Source: Lachnospiraceae bacterium
Lineage (GTDB): Bacteria; Bacillota; Clostridia; Lachnospirales; Lachnospiraceae
Direction: 5' to 3'
DNA length: 64,000 nt
Assembly (NCBI GenBank): GCA_022799355.1
Contig: JAAWOG010000014.1
Span: 1 to 64,000 of the forward strand
Positions 25,334 to 34,730 of this stretch are shown in pieces; the first letter of the stretch is position 1; every line of letters starts with the position of its first letter. A model generated the notes under the pieces. The model saw only the letters and a list, made by a program, of their open reading frames with translations. It was not told the origin of the DNA and ran no database searches. A program made the position numbers and the translations under genes.

Positions 25334-25896
25334 TCAGTCTTCCATTGTCAAAGAGCCCTTCTGCGCCCTTGTCTTGCTGTAGGCAAACAGCAGCAGGGAA
25401 CCGATCACACCTGCGGAAATCGCATTTAAAAGCGTTGCCGTAATGCCCTGCGTAAATACCAGATTCACGGGCTCCGCATAGATCACGATATCCAGTACTG
25501 GCGCCACAATAATCCATGCTATCGCGTTGGAAACAACCTGATATACATTGAACAGCAGAATATCCTTACCGCCGAATATCCCTTCATCCACTTTCAGCTT
25601 CGGATATACAAGTCCTGTTCCGAAACACGCAACACCGCTGGCAATTACCCAGCTCCACCATGCGGAACCGTACTGCACCGAATCAGACAGCGCATGGCCG
25701 ATAAAAGCGATGAGCCCCCCGCAATAGGTCCGAACAGTGCGCCGAAGAACGCGCCGATACCGTATGCGGTCTGAATTTCCGTCTCGGGAATACCGGTGGG
25801 AACCTTCACATACATGAACAGCAGTGTAAACAACGCCGCACCAAGCCCTGTCGCCACAATGGTCTTGGTCTTAAACTCAAATAATTTCTTCTGCAT
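25334..25896 (-). pseudogene. Frameshifted ECF transporter S component (UPF0397 family)
   Basis: Two overlapping frames together encode a membrane S component of about 187 residues of the UPF0397 type (TGIPETEIQTAYGIG, GPIAGG, then LIAFIGHALSD, YGSAWWSWVIASG, KKGSL-like end). The frame changes at a run of six C on the plus strand (25715-25720). One more G on the coding strand would restore AGGLIAFIGHAL. GGAGG precedes ATG 25896. This is either a real disruption, slippage in a G tract, or a sequencing error. It belongs with the EcfT and fused EcfA genes upstream. Confidence 0.82.
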
Positions 25897-25916
25897 CTTA
25901 TATCTCCTCCTTAGTC

Positions 25917-26000
25917 TGCGGCATAATGCCGCAACGGTTTTTATAAGGAAGCGTCCGAAAACGGCCGCTCTCCCTGGCACATTCTTTTTCAGAATATACC
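25917..26000 (-). promoter_or_regulatory. Structured leader before the ECF S component
   Basis: Between a predicted start site and the S-component gene the minus-strand transcript can form three hairpins. The first is a 9-bp stem with two G-U pairs (25992-26000 with 25976-25984). The second is a broken stem, 25949-25970. The third is a perfect GCGGCAT/ATGCCGC stem (25917-25933) directly before the ribosome site. I could not match it to a known riboswitch class; it is a candidate only. Confidence 0.45.
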
Positions 26001-26009
26001 GACACAAAA

Positions 26010-26038
26010 AGAGTACATAATATCAGGGTGTTTGTCAA
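26010..26038 (-). promoter_or_regulatory. Possible promoter of the S-component gene
   Basis: A perfect TTGACA (26033-26038 on the minus strand) is followed after 17 bases by TACTCT (26010-26015), a weak -10 match. The predicted start falls right at the first hairpin of the structured leader. Confidence 0.5.
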
Positions 26039-26065
26039 GTAAATACAAAGTTTTATATCAAATAC

Positions 26066-26908
26066 TTAATGTACAAACTCCACCGTCCACTCAGGACCGT
26101 AGTTCAGTCCGTACTGATCACAGAAGCTTCCCTGGCTGACCGCCAGCGCCACCTTCATCAGTTCATTATTGTAGACCATCGGCGCTCCCTTTTCGGCATA
26201 CCCGAAGCTCTTATGGAACAGCACTTTTCTGTCAAATTTCACTTCCCCGTTATGGCGGACAATCACATGCACATTCTCCCCATAGGAAAATCCTGCTTCC
26301 TCAAAGGTCTTAAGCGGTATATTGGTCCAGAGATTTCCAAAATTCGGATCGTTGATCTCAAAAATACCCTGCACTTTTCCCGGCTCTGCCACAGGTTCCA
26401 AAATTTCATGCTCCACAATCTCCTCCACCGGATACTCAGGGCCTACGCCCTCGAAATCAATCATACCGCTGGCAAGGCGCGCCGCCGTATACCCGAACAG
26501 ATCCCTTCCGTGGAAGATCGCAACCCCCTCCGTGCCTTTTCCGCGCAGACGGTTTACGCTCTCATCGATCTCCCGCACCGCTTCGATACCGATAAATCTC
26601 TTTACATGCGTCAGAGAACCGTTGTCCGGCGTCACGACATAATAACCGTCCACGGTTTTTGCCACACAGGCACGGCGCTTTGTGCCAACTCCGGGATCTA
26701 CCACGGACACATAGATCGTCCCCTCGGGCCAGAACTGCAGGCTCTGATACAGCCGGTAGCTGGCGCTCCAGGTATCGTACTGGGGCAGCTCATGGGTTCC
26801 GTCCATAATCTCCAGTTCCCTGTCCACGGTCTTTACCACCCCGTACATGGAACTTACCGCCCCTTCCTTGTACGTAAAATCTGTCTGAAATACTAAAATT
26901 GGTTTCAT
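26066..26908 (-). CDS. SAM hydroxide adenosyltransferase (DUF62 family)
   Basis: A 280-residue protein of the fluorinase-like SAM hydroxide adenosyltransferase family, which splits S-adenosylmethionine with water to adenosine and methionine. It has QTDFTYKEGAVSSMYGV at the start, VVDPGVGTKRR near 75-85 with the family's Asp-Pro-Gly-Val-Gly signature, TPDNGSLT, and the FHGRDLFGYTAARLA motif near 155. It is flanked by ECF transporter genes. This suggests that the transporter handles an adenosine- or SAM-derived compound, an inference from context only. GGAGG precedes the start. Confidence 0.88.
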   Translation of the reverse strand: MKPILVFQTDFTYKEGAVSSMYGVVKTVDRELEIMDGTHELPQYDTWSASYRLYQSLQFWPEGTIYVSVVDPGVGTKRRACVAKTVDGYYVVTPDNGSLTHVKRFIGIEAVREIDESVNRLRGKGTEGVAIFHGRDLFGYTAARLASGMIDFEGVGPEYPVEEIVEHEILEPVAEPGKVQGIFEINDPNFGNLWTNIPLKTFEEAGFSYGENVHVIVRHNGEVKFDRKVLFHKSFGYAEKGAPMVYNNELMKVALAVSQGSFCDQYGLNYGPEWTVEFVH

Positions 26909-26954
26909 ACTAATCCTCCATTCTTATCATTTCCTTTTGGGAAAATATCTTTTT

Positions 26955-27788
26955 TTATACAAACGGATTCCAGAATCTTGATCCGTTCACCAGAAACGAC
27001 ATACACAGCGATCCCGCCAGAATAGCCGCCCCGAACAAAAGCGCCCCCCAGTCTCCCTTTTTCATCGGTTTTGCCACATACCAGGTCCTCTTTTTATGTT
27101 TCCCGAAGCCCCGCAGATCCATCGCATTGCTGATCAGTTCGATCCGGTCCAGCGTGGAAAAAATAAGCGGAATACAGATATTCATCGTATTTTTCACCCT
27201 GACGCCCAGTTTCTCCTTCCTGGACAGATCCAGCCCCCTGCTCTGCTGCGCCACCGCGATATCCTGATAGCTGCGGATCATATCCGGAAAATACCGCAGC
27301 GTCAAGGACAGGGCATAGGATGCCTTATAGCTCACCCCTATCCGGTTTAAGGAAGCCGCAAACTCACTGGGATTGGTTGTCAGAAGAAAGATCATCCCCA
27401 GCGGCACCACGGACGCATATTTTGTCGTCTTGGTGATCTGATACAGAAGCTGTTCCTGCGTCACCACATAAAAATTCGTGATCTGAAACAGTTCATGCCT
27501 CGTTCCGTAGATCTCCGTACCGTAAACCGGACTGAATAAAAAGGTCAGTATAAAGTTCATCAGCAGAAAGATAATGACATAGATCAGCATAATCTTAATC
27601 TGCTTAAACTGCAGTCCCGAAGCTTTGAAGATCACCGCCGATACCGCCATGACAAACAGAATATATCTGATATCATAGGAGAACATCACCGAAAAGGTCA
27701 TAAATATAAAACAAAACAGCTTGGTCAGCCCTGACAGATTAAAGATAAAATTATCTCTGTCCGTATAGTCGAACAGCTTTGCTTTCAT
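26955..27788 (-). CDS. ecfT: ECF transporter transmembrane protein EcfT
   Basis: A 277-residue membrane subunit with about five helices and the two coupling motifs that contact the ATPase: AQQSRGLDL near residue 160 and a later ISNAMDLRGFG near 216. It links the S component to the fused ATPase of the energy-coupling-factor transporter. Its ATG overlaps the ecfA stop by four bases (ATGA), so the two are translationally coupled. Confidence 0.9.
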   Translation of the reverse strand: MKAKLFDYTDRDNFIFNLSGLTKLFCFIFMTFSVMFSYDIRYILFVMAVSAVIFKASGLQFKQIKIMLIYVIIFLLMNFILTFLFSPVYGTEIYGTRHELFQITNFYVVTQEQLLYQITKTTKYASVVPLGMIFLLTTNPSEFAASLNRIGVSYKASYALSLTLRYFPDMIRSYQDIAVAQQSRGLDLSRKEKLGVRVKNTMNICIPLIFSTLDRIELISNAMDLRGFGKHKKRTWYVAKPMKKGDWGALLFGAAILAGSLCMSFLVNGSRFWNPFV

Positions 27789-29506
27789 GATCTCATGTTC
27801 CTCCTTTCATAGTCGATAAACTTCTGCACAAACCCCTGGGCATCCCCGATCCCCATCAGCTTTGCCAGCTCATAGAGGGATGTCACTTTCAGATTCGCCC
27901 TCGCCGCGATCTCCTCGTTTGTCAAAATCTCCACCGCACTGGCGTCCCCGATCTTTTTCCCGTCACAGATCACAATGGCATGAGAAGTATATTCCAGCAT
28001 CAGATGCATATCGTGCGTGATCATCAAAATCGTCACGCCGGATTCATTCAGACTCTTCAAAAACTCCATGATCTCCGTATAATGATGATAATCCTGCCCC
28101 GCCGTAGGCTCGTCCAGGATCAGTATCTTCGGATTCATAACCAGCATGGAAGCGATCGTCACCCGCTTTTTCTGCCCGTAACTGAGAGCCGAGACAGGCC
28201 ACTTCCGAAAAGGCGTAAGCCCGCAGATTTTCAGCGCCTGCTCCACCCGTTTTTCAATCTCCTCCTCCGCCACGCCGTTCAGCCGAAGTCCAAGCGCCAC
28301 CTCATCGTAAATCATGGGCTTACAGATCATCTGGTTCGGGTTCTGCATCACATAACTGATAATCCGAGAACGCTCTCTGATGGTCTGCCCCTTCATATCC
28401 TCACCGCCGTAGAGAAGCCTTCCGCCATCCTCCTTCACAAAGCCGCAGATCACCTTTGCCAGCGTACTCTTTCCCGCGCCGTTGGTCCCTACGATGCTGA
28501 CCATTTCCCCTTCCCGGATCTCAAAATTGACATCCTGCAGAATCCTGCGCTTTTTCGTATACTGAAAGTCCAGATGCTCCGCCGCCAGAATGGTCTGCCG
28601 CTCTTCTTTTTCCGGCTTCGCCAGCGTCTCGCTGTCCCACTTAAGGACCGCATCCTGCACCGCGGAAATATCCAGCGTGGCGAGCCTGCCTGCGCGGTGC
28701 GCCTCCGTCAGCTTCACCCCCGCGTATTTCAGCGCCGTCACATACAAAGGCTCCCGAATCCCGTATTTCCCCAGAATGTCCGCCGCCATCATCTCATCCG
28801 GCTTCATATCCGCCACGATCCGCCCGGCGTTCACCAGAACAATCCTGTCCACCTCCCGATACAGCACATCCTCCAGACGGTGCTCGATGATCACCACCGT
28901 CTTATGGTATTCTTTCCAGACTCTGTCAATCAGATCGATAGCCGTCTTTCCGGTGGCCGGATCCAGATTTGCCAGAGGCTCGTCAAACAGAAGAATATCC
29001 ACATCATCCACCAGGACGCCCGCAAAAGCAACTCTCTGCTTCTGCCCGCCGGAGAGTTCAAAGGGAGAAGATTTGAGCAGCGTTCCCATATCCACCATAT
29101 CCGCAACTCTCTGCACCGTCTCCTTCATCTCATCCTGCGCCACCAGGTCATTCTCCAGCGCAAAGGCAATATCCTCCCCCACGGTCAGCCCGATAAACTG
29201 TCCGTCCGCATCCTGCAGAACCGTTCCCACCCGTTTGGAAAGTTCAAAAATGTTCATCTCCTGCGTCTCTTTTCCGCAGATTTTTAAAGAACCCTCCACT
29301 TTCCCGTGATAGGAAAACGGGATCAGCCCGTTTAAACAGTGCCCCAGCGTACTTTTCCCGCTGCCGCTGGGCCCTACGATCAGTACCTTTTCCCCCTCAT
29401 GGATTTTCAGGTCGATATCGTGCAGCGTGGGCTCCGCCTGACTGAAGTACTGGAAGGAAAAATGTTTAAATTCTATGACCGCATTTTTTTTACCGGCTTC
29501 CTCCAT
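27785..29506 (-). CDS. ECF transporter ATPase, fused double EcfA
   Basis: A 573-residue protein carrying two ABC ATPase domains in tandem. The first has GPSGSGKST near 45-53, LSGGQKQR and ILLFDEP. The second has GTNGAGKST near 345, a variant signature LSYGQKKR, and ILILDEP. Such fusions replace the separate EcfA1/EcfA2 pair and are known in the UPF0397-linked transporters of Firmicutes. It is the first gene of the module and is followed by ecfT with a four-base overlap, then the SAM-cleaving enzyme and the S component. Confidence 0.92.
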   Translation of the reverse strand: MEEAGKKNAVIEFKHFSFQYFSQAEPTLHDIDLKIHEGEKVLIVGPSGSGKSTLGHCLNGLIPFSYHGKVEGSLKICGKETQEMNIFELSKRVGTVLQDADGQFIGLTVGEDIAFALENDLVAQDEMKETVQRVADMVDMGTLLKSSPFELSGGQKQRVAFAGVLVDDVDILLFDEPLANLDPATGKTAIDLIDRVWKEYHKTVVIIEHRLEDVLYREVDRIVLVNAGRIVADMKPDEMMAADILGKYGIREPLYVTALKYAGVKLTEAHRAGRLATLDISAVQDAVLKWDSETLAKPEKEERQTILAAEHLDFQYTKKRRILQDVNFEIREGEMVSIVGTNGAGKSTLAKVICGFVKEDGGRLLYGGEDMKGQTIRERSRIISYVMQNPNQMICKPMIYDEVALGLRLNGVAEEEIEKRVEQALKICGLTPFRKWPVSALSYGQKKRVTIASMLVMNPKILILDEPTAGQDYHHYTEIMEFLKSLNESGVTILMITHDMHLMLEYTSHAIVICDGKKIGDASAVEILTNEEIAARANLKVTSLYELAKLMGIGDAQGFVQKFIDYERRNMRS

Positions 29507-29584
29507 CGTTTCTCTCCCCCTTCTCTTCTTTATCTTATCTTTATCAATGTCCTTTCGTTAACCCGGACATTGCTTCCCGCATCG

Positions 29585-29615
29585 TGAAAAAGCACCGACT
29601 GTCCACCGGTGCTTT
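29585..29615 (-). terminator. Terminator of the serC-serA operon
   Basis: On the minus strand a stem AGCACCG/CGGTGCT with an eight-base loop is followed by TTTTT, 20 bases after the serA stop. Confidence 0.88.
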
Positions 29616-29634
29616 CTCTTTTCTTTTTATAAAC

Positions 29635-30798
29635 CTACTTCACAACGCGCACCCTGAATACGCCCTTCACATCCCGCAGTTTTGCAATCAACGCTTCATC
29701 CGGCCTTGTCTCCACATCCAGCATCGTATAAGCCAGTTCTCCCCTGGACTTATTTGTCATATCGGAAATATTGATGCCCGCATCGCCTAAAATGGAGGTG
29801 AATTTTGTAATCATGTTGGCAATATTCTTATGGAACACCGCAATACGTCCCTCCTTGGTACAAATCCCCATATCACAGTTCGGATAATTTACGGAGTTGA
29901 CAATATTGCCGTTTTCCAGATAATTCCTCAGTTCTTTTACCGCCATTTTTGCGCAGTTATCCTCGGACTCTTCCGTGGAAGCCCCGAGATGGGGGATCAC
30001 AATGCATCCCTCCTGTCCCGCCGTAATGGTATTGGGGAAATCCGTCACATACTTTCTGATCCTGCCGGAACGGATGCCCTTTAATACCGCCTTTTCATCC
30101 ATCAGCACATCCCTGGCAAAGTTCAGAAGAATCACGCCCCGCTTCATCTTTGCGACCGCCTCTTCATTCACCATGCCCTTTGTCGCCTCCATCAGCGGCA
30201 CATGGATCGTGATAATATCACAATACTCATAAATATCGTCCACATTCAGCACATGATGCACATCGCGGCTCAAATTCCACGCCGCATCCACGGATACATA
30301 AGGATCATAGCCGTAAACTTCCATGCCCATATGCTTTGCCACGTTCGCCACCCGCACGCCGATGGCGCCGAGCCCGATAATACCAAGCTTCTTTCCCTCA
30401 AGTTCGGTGCCCGCAAATTTCTTTTTCTCTTTTTCCGCCGCTTTCGCAATATCCGGATTATCCTGCGCGGACTTCACCCACTCGATGCCGCCCACCACAT
30501 CCCGGGAAGCAAGCAGCATACCCGCGATCACCAGTTCCTTTACGCCGTTTGCGTTCGCCCCCGGCGTATTAAATACCACAATACCCTTCTCCGCGCATTT
30601 TTCAAGCGGGATATTATTGACGCCGGCGCCTGCTCTCGCCACCGCCAGAAGATTTTCCGGCAGTTCCATCTCATGCATGGAGGCGCTTCTTACCAGAATA
30701 CCGTCCGCCTCGGCTATTTCGTTTGTCTTTGTGTAATCCGGTGTAAACCGGTCAAGCCCTACCCGCGCGATAGGGTTTAAGCAATGATATTTATACAT
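29635..30798 (-). CDS. serA: D-3-phosphoglycerate dehydrogenase
   Basis: A 387-residue enzyme for the first step of serine synthesis, oxidising 3-phosphoglycerate with NAD. It has the Rossmann motif GIIGLGAIGVRVA near 146, the HVPLMEAT region, the GCIVIPHLGAST catalytic histidine segment, and a C-terminal ACT domain (about 315-387) that could sense serine. It lies 43 bases after serC. A terminator follows directly, so these two genes form one operon. Confidence 0.95.
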   Translation of the reverse strand: MYKYHCLNPIARVGLDRFTPDYTKTNEIAEADGILVRSASMHEMELPENLLAVARAGAGVNNIPLEKCAEKGIVVFNTPGANANGVKELVIAGMLLASRDVVGGIEWVKSAQDNPDIAKAAEKEKKKFAGTELEGKKLGIIGLGAIGVRVANVAKHMGMEVYGYDPYVSVDAAWNLSRDVHHVLNVDDIYEYCDIITIHVPLMEATKGMVNEEAVAKMKRGVILLNFARDVLMDEKAVLKGIRSGRIRKYVTDFPNTITAGQEGCIVIPHLGASTEESEDNCAKMAVKELRNYLENGNIVNSVNYPNCDMGICTKEGRIAVFHKNIANMITKFTSILGDAGINISDMTNKSRGELAYTMLDVETRPDEALIAKLRDVKGVFRVRVVK

Positions 30799-30841
30799 AA
30801 TATTTTATCTTCCTCTTTATTTCCGGTTCCGCATTCGCCGG

Positions 30842-31924
30842 TTACTTATTCTCTTCTTCAAACTTCCGCATAAATGCCACCAGCGCTTCCACGCCTTCCT
30901 TCGGCATCGCATTATAGATGGAAGCCCGCATACCGCCCACGGTTCTGTGCCCTTTCAGGTTTTCAAACCCGGCTTTTTTCGCCTCCGCCACAAACAGCCC
31001 GTCCAGTTCCGCATTCCCTGTCACAAAGGGTACGTTCATCAAAGAGCGGTCCTCCTTTCTGACGGTCCCCCGAAACAGCTTACTTTCATCGAGAAAATCA
31101 TAGAGCACTTTCGCCTTCTCCTCATTGCGGCGTTTCATTTCTTCCAGCCCGCCCATGGCTTTCAGCCATCGAAACACTTTGCCGCAGATATAGATCCCGT
31201 AACAGGGCGGCGTATTATAGAGCGAATCATTGTCCGCATGTGTCTTAAACTTCATCATCGTAGGTGTACACGGCAGCACTTCGTCAGAGATCAGATCCTC
31301 CCTTATGATCACAATCTGTACCCCCGCAGGACCGACATTTTTCTGAACGCCCGCATAAAGCATACCGTACTTTGTCACATCCACAGGTTCGGACAAGAAG
31401 CAGGAGGAAACGTCAGCCACGAGAATTTTTCCCTTCGTATTCGGCAGCGTATGGTATTTTGTGCCGTAGATCGTATTATTCTCACAGATATAGACGTAAT
31501 CCAGATCATCGGAAATTTCCAGATCGGAGCAGTCTGGTATGTAGGAAAAAGTCTGATCCGCAGAGGATGCCAGCTCGATCGCCTCGCCGTAGATCTTCGC
31601 CTCCTGATAAGCCTTCTTTGCCCACTGCCCCGTAATAATATAGCCCGCCTTTTTATGCTTCATCAGGTTCATCGGCACGGAAGCAAAAATAAGACTTGCG
31701 CCGCCCTGCAGAAACAGCACTTTATAATGTTCGGGTATGTTCATCAGCTCCCGCAGATCAGCCTCCGCCTCTTTGATGATTTTATCATACACTTTGGACC
31801 GGTGGCTCATCTCCATCACGGACATCCCGCATCCCTCGTAATCCAGCATTTCGGCAGCGGCCTCTTTCAATACTTCCTCCGGAAGCACTGCGGGACCTGC
31901 CGAAAAATTATATATTCTCGCCAT
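30842..31924 (-). CDS. serC: Phosphoserine aminotransferase
   Basis: A 360-residue PLP-dependent aminotransferase converting 3-phosphohydroxypyruvate to phosphoserine. It begins ARIYNFSAGPAVLPEEVL, and the PLP lysine is in YAGVQKNVGPAG near 198. It also has DVSSCFLSEPVD, NTPPCYGIY and the C-terminal GGMRASIYNAM substrate loop. ATG 31924 is used because AGGAGG lies seven bases ahead. It precedes serA; no phosphoserine phosphatase is in the window. Confidence 0.96.
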   Translation of the reverse strand: MARIYNFSAGPAVLPEEVLKEAAAEMLDYEGCGMSVMEMSHRSKVYDKIIKEAEADLRELMNIPEHYKVLFLQGGASLIFASVPMNLMKHKKAGYIITGQWAKKAYQEAKIYGEAIELASSADQTFSYIPDCSDLEISDDLDYVYICENNTIYGTKYHTLPNTKGKILVADVSSCFLSEPVDVTKYGMLYAGVQKNVGPAGVQIVIIREDLISDEVLPCTPTMMKFKTHADNDSLYNTPPCYGIYICGKVFRWLKAMGGLEEMKRRNEEKAKVLYDFLDESKLFRGTVRKEDRSLMNVPFVTGNAELDGLFVAEAKKAGFENLKGHRTVGGMRASIYNAMPKEGVEALVAFMRKFEEENK

Positions 31925-31958
31925 TGTCATTCCTCCTGTCTGTTTCACATACAAATTT

Positions 31959-31987
31959 ATTCTACCTTTTCAGGACGGAGAAGTCAA
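31959..31987 (-). promoter_or_regulatory. Promoter of serC-serA
   Basis: A TTGACT -35 box (31982-31987) and a TAGAAT -10 box (31959-31964) on the minus strand are separated by 17 bases, with a leader of about 30 bases before the serC ATG. Confidence 0.7.
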
Positions 31988-32033
31988 CTTTGAATCCATT
32001 TTTATCGCAATAATTGATTCCCTCCACCGCTCT

Positions 32034-33527
32034 TTACTTATCTTCCTCCTCATAATACATCACCACCGGCACCCCTATCTCTATCATGCCGTAGAGCTTC
32101 TCCGCCGCCTCAAGGGGCAGATTGATACAGCCGTGGGAGCCTTCCTTTTTATAGATCTCCCCGCCGAACTCATCCCGCCAGAGCGCATCGTGTATACCCA
32201 CGCCGCCCTTCACCGGCATCCAGTAATTCACATGGGACGCATATCCGGGACCTCTGAGAATCCGGTTTTTCTGTTTTCCGTATACAAAGTATACTCCCTC
32301 CGGCGTCGCCCTGCGCCGCATCATGTTACCTGTCACGATGGGCGTCTCAATCTCCACTTCTCCCGCCTGATAAAACCAGAGCTTTTGCTTTGTCATATTG
32401 ATCTCGATATAGGTATCTCCTATATCATTTTCCCCTCTGGCATAAGCCTCCCGGCGGTAGGCGGGCGTATGGGTTTCGCTGCACCGCTTTGCAAGAGCCT
32501 CCGAAAGCCATTTCACCTCCGCTTTTTTGTCCAGTTCCGTCCCGTAGTTTCCTTTTTCAAGCGTAATACTGCCCCCGCCTGTCATCATAAACTCCCTGGG
32601 CCTGCCGTAAGTATCATAGGCAGCGGCAAGCTTCCCGATCGCCGCCTCCACCTTCTCCTGATCCCAGCAAAAGCTGCCGTCTTCCCCCCGGACAGGCACG
32701 GATTCCCTGCCGTCCCTCTCCCGGATCAATGGGGCATTTTCCTCCCCGGCGTCCTCCAGCATCAGCAGGTCCGCCAGCGCCTTTTGATCAAATCTCACCT
32801 GTTCCGCCCCCATATCATAAACGATCTCAAAGTCAATAAAATCTTTCAGTTCCCGATAAAGCGCCTCCTGCCCCTTTTCCTCCGGGCTTATCTCCTCATC
32901 ATAATAGCAGGCGGAAGAAAGGACGATGCTCTCTTTTCCCTTTTCCACAGCTTCCAGACATTCCGTCAATGCCCTCTCCACATCCAGCCGCCTCTTTTTT
33001 CCGTCATACAGTAAAAACCCTTCTTCCCCATCCTTTAACAGCCTGATGCACGCCTCCCTGTCCAGTTCCGCCCGCACCCTTTCATCCGCCAGAAATTCTT
33101 TTTTAAATTGTTCTTTTCCTTCTTCCGTCAGGATAACGGCAGGCTCCAGTTCGTAGCCGCCTTTTTGCAGAAACAGATTCTTCACCCACATAAGCGGCCT
33201 CTGATTTTGCAAAAGCTGTCTCAGCCCTTTTGTATAATCCTGTTCTGCCATCCGCTCATCCAGCACAAAATGGCTGCTCCCCCTCTCCCCCTCCGGTTTC
33301 TCTTCCCCGCAGCAGATCGGATATATCACCTCAAGCCCCGGCTCTGCCGTCAAAGAAAGCAGCTCCGCATTGACCTCCTCCACGTTCTTTCCGGTACAGT
33401 AGACACCGTTGATCCAGGTACCGAAAGAAAAACCTTCCATATAATAAAAGGCAATCCCCAGATAGGCGCCCGCACATAACAGTATCAATGAGATAATAAC
33501 ATAGCGAATCTTTTTTCCTGTTTTCAT
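32034..33527 (-). CDS. L,D-transpeptidase with peptidoglycan-binding region
   Basis: A 497-residue membrane-anchored protein: a short cytoplasmic N-terminus, one membrane helix (about 8-28), a long extracytoplasmic region resembling paired YoaR-type peptidoglycan-binding domains (about 30-330), and a C-terminal YkuD catalytic domain (about 370-497). The YkuD domain shows the nucleophile motif GSHGCINLP. It would cross-link cell-wall stem peptides 3-3 or attach proteins to the wall. GAGGAT precedes the ATG. It is separated from the lipoprotein gene upstream by a terminator. Confidence 0.9.
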   Translation of the reverse strand: MKTGKKIRYVIISLILLCAGAYLGIAFYYMEGFSFGTWINGVYCTGKNVEEVNAELLSLTAEPGLEVIYPICCGEEKPEGERGSSHFVLDERMAEQDYTKGLRQLLQNQRPLMWVKNLFLQKGGYELEPAVILTEEGKEQFKKEFLADERVRAELDREACIRLLKDGEEGFLLYDGKKRRLDVERALTECLEAVEKGKESIVLSSACYYDEEISPEEKGQEALYRELKDFIDFEIVYDMGAEQVRFDQKALADLLMLEDAGEENAPLIRERDGRESVPVRGEDGSFCWDQEKVEAAIGKLAAAYDTYGRPREFMMTGGGSITLEKGNYGTELDKKAEVKWLSEALAKRCSETHTPAYRREAYARGENDIGDTYIEINMTKQKLWFYQAGEVEIETPIVTGNMMRRRATPEGVYFVYGKQKNRILRGPGYASHVNYWMPVKGGVGIHDALWRDEFGGEIYKKEGSHGCINLPLEAAEKLYGMIEIGVPVVMYYEEEDK

Positions 33528-33637
33528 AATATCCTCTTTTGTTACTTTGTTTCTTCCGTCTCTTTACGGCTTCTTACATCATACCACACTTCCTCTTTTT
33601 TTGAAAATTGATTTCCATGGCTGAATATTCATTTTTT

Positions 33638-33669
33638 GTAACAGTTCAGCCTTTTGGCTGCACCGTTAC
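33638..33669. repeat. 32-bp hairpin repeat, copy 1
   Basis: A stem-loop (GTAACAGT...ACCGTTAC with an inner AGCC/GGCT stem) that recurs almost identically at 34865-34896, so the two copies bracket the lipoprotein gene. They differ at two positions; one is in the loop. A seven-base T run follows a base later on the plus strand. Confidence 0.7.
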
Positions 33670-33712
33670 CATTTTTTTCATTTCATAGGACGCAATTTCC
33701 TATGAAATGAAA

Positions 33713-33754
33713 AAACGAGACTCTGTCACATTTACTGCAACAAAGTCTCGTTTT
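33713..33754 (-). terminator. Terminator of the lipoprotein gene
   Basis: On the minus strand CGAGACTTTGT pairs with ACAGAGTCTCG and is followed by six T, 17 bases after the stop. A second palindrome (33672-33715) with AT-rich arms comes immediately after and could act as a back-up or work in the opposite direction. Confidence 0.85.
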
Positions 33755-33770
33755 TCCGGCAGTTTATCTT

Positions 33771-34730
33771 CTACTCGTCCGTCATGGTAAAAAGACGGCA
33801 GTTTTCACCCAGCAGATCCTGCACATCAAATTTTTCCCTCGCCAGTTCTATCTCAAGATTAGCAGCTATCGCAAAAGAATCGGTTTGTTCCTTCTTTACA
33901 ATATCCATGGCCTTCTTCAGCGTTTCGGTCATTTCACTATAATTCCAGGTATAAGTTTCTCCCGGCTCCTGCGGCCAGCCAAATACGCCAAAGACCGCTC
34001 CGTCATAATCTGCCGGACAATAGAGCGTCATCTCCGCAACATAGTATGTATCCCGCATTTCGTCCTTCCAAAGATAAAATGTTATCTGCTGATCTGCTCC
34101 TTCTCCCCAGAGTTTCCTTGTACCAATGGAATCTCCCTCCACTAGTCCGGTGTAGTCGGGGTGACCGCCGCCGAGACACGATATCGCATTTCCCGTATAA
34201 CGGTCAAAAAAGAATTTCCCAAATCTCGGAACCTTATATCCCTGAATCACTTCCGGCGGCAGATCAAGGTCAAGATCGCTGTAATAACTGTCCGATGCGG
34301 AAGTATCAAAGGTCAGCGTCACCGTTATCTCCTTATGCTCTCCCACAATATTTTCCGTCATCTCCACACTTCCCGCGACATCCTCCTTCCCCGCGAACAG
34401 TAATGAGTTATCCTCCTGCGGTACCCCTATCGGACAGTTAAGGGAAAAGTCTCCCTTAGGCGTTATCGCCATGCCGCTTGCCGCCAGCCAGTCTGCGGGC
34501 TCCTCAACCGTCTCCTCCGGCATTTCCGCCTCTCCGCTTTCGGCATCCGTATTCTCCTCATTTTCCGGCGCAGTCTCTTCATCCGTAATCCCTTCCGCCA
34601 CAATCCCTTCCTCCACAGCCCCTTCCTCCGTCTGCACAGTCTCTTCCGGCGCCGCCTCCTCTTTCCCACAGCCTGAAAGTGTCACCGCCATGGCAATCGT
34701 CAAAAAATATGCGAGCATTTTTTTCCTCAT
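33771..34730 (-). CDS. Putative lipoprotein of unknown function
   Basis: A 319-residue exported protein. The N-terminus is a lipoprotein signal (MRKKMLAYFLTIAMAVT) ending in the lipobox LSGC with the modified cysteine at about residue 21. A very acidic stretch of Glu/Thr/Ala repeats (about 22-80) acts as a linker, and the remainder has no domain I recognise. ATG 34730 is used because GGAGG precedes it; the frame extends to 34826. Its own terminator follows. Two identical-looking hairpin repeats flank it. Confidence 0.8.
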   Translation of the reverse strand: MRKKMLAYFLTIAMAVTLSGCGKEEAAPEETVQTEEGAVEEGIVAEGITDEETAPENEENTDAESGEAEMPEETVEEPADWLAASGMAITPKGDFSLNCPIGVPQEDNSLLFAGKEDVAGSVEMTENIVGEHKEITVTLTFDTSASDSYYSDLDLDLPPEVIQGYKVPRFGKFFFDRYTGNAISCLGGGHPDYTGLVEGDSIGTRKLWGEGADQQITFYLWKDEMRDTYYVAEMTLYCPADYDGAVFGVFGWPQEPGETYTWNYSEMTETLKKAMDIVKKEQTDSFAIAANLEIELAREKFDVQDLLGENCRLFTMTDE

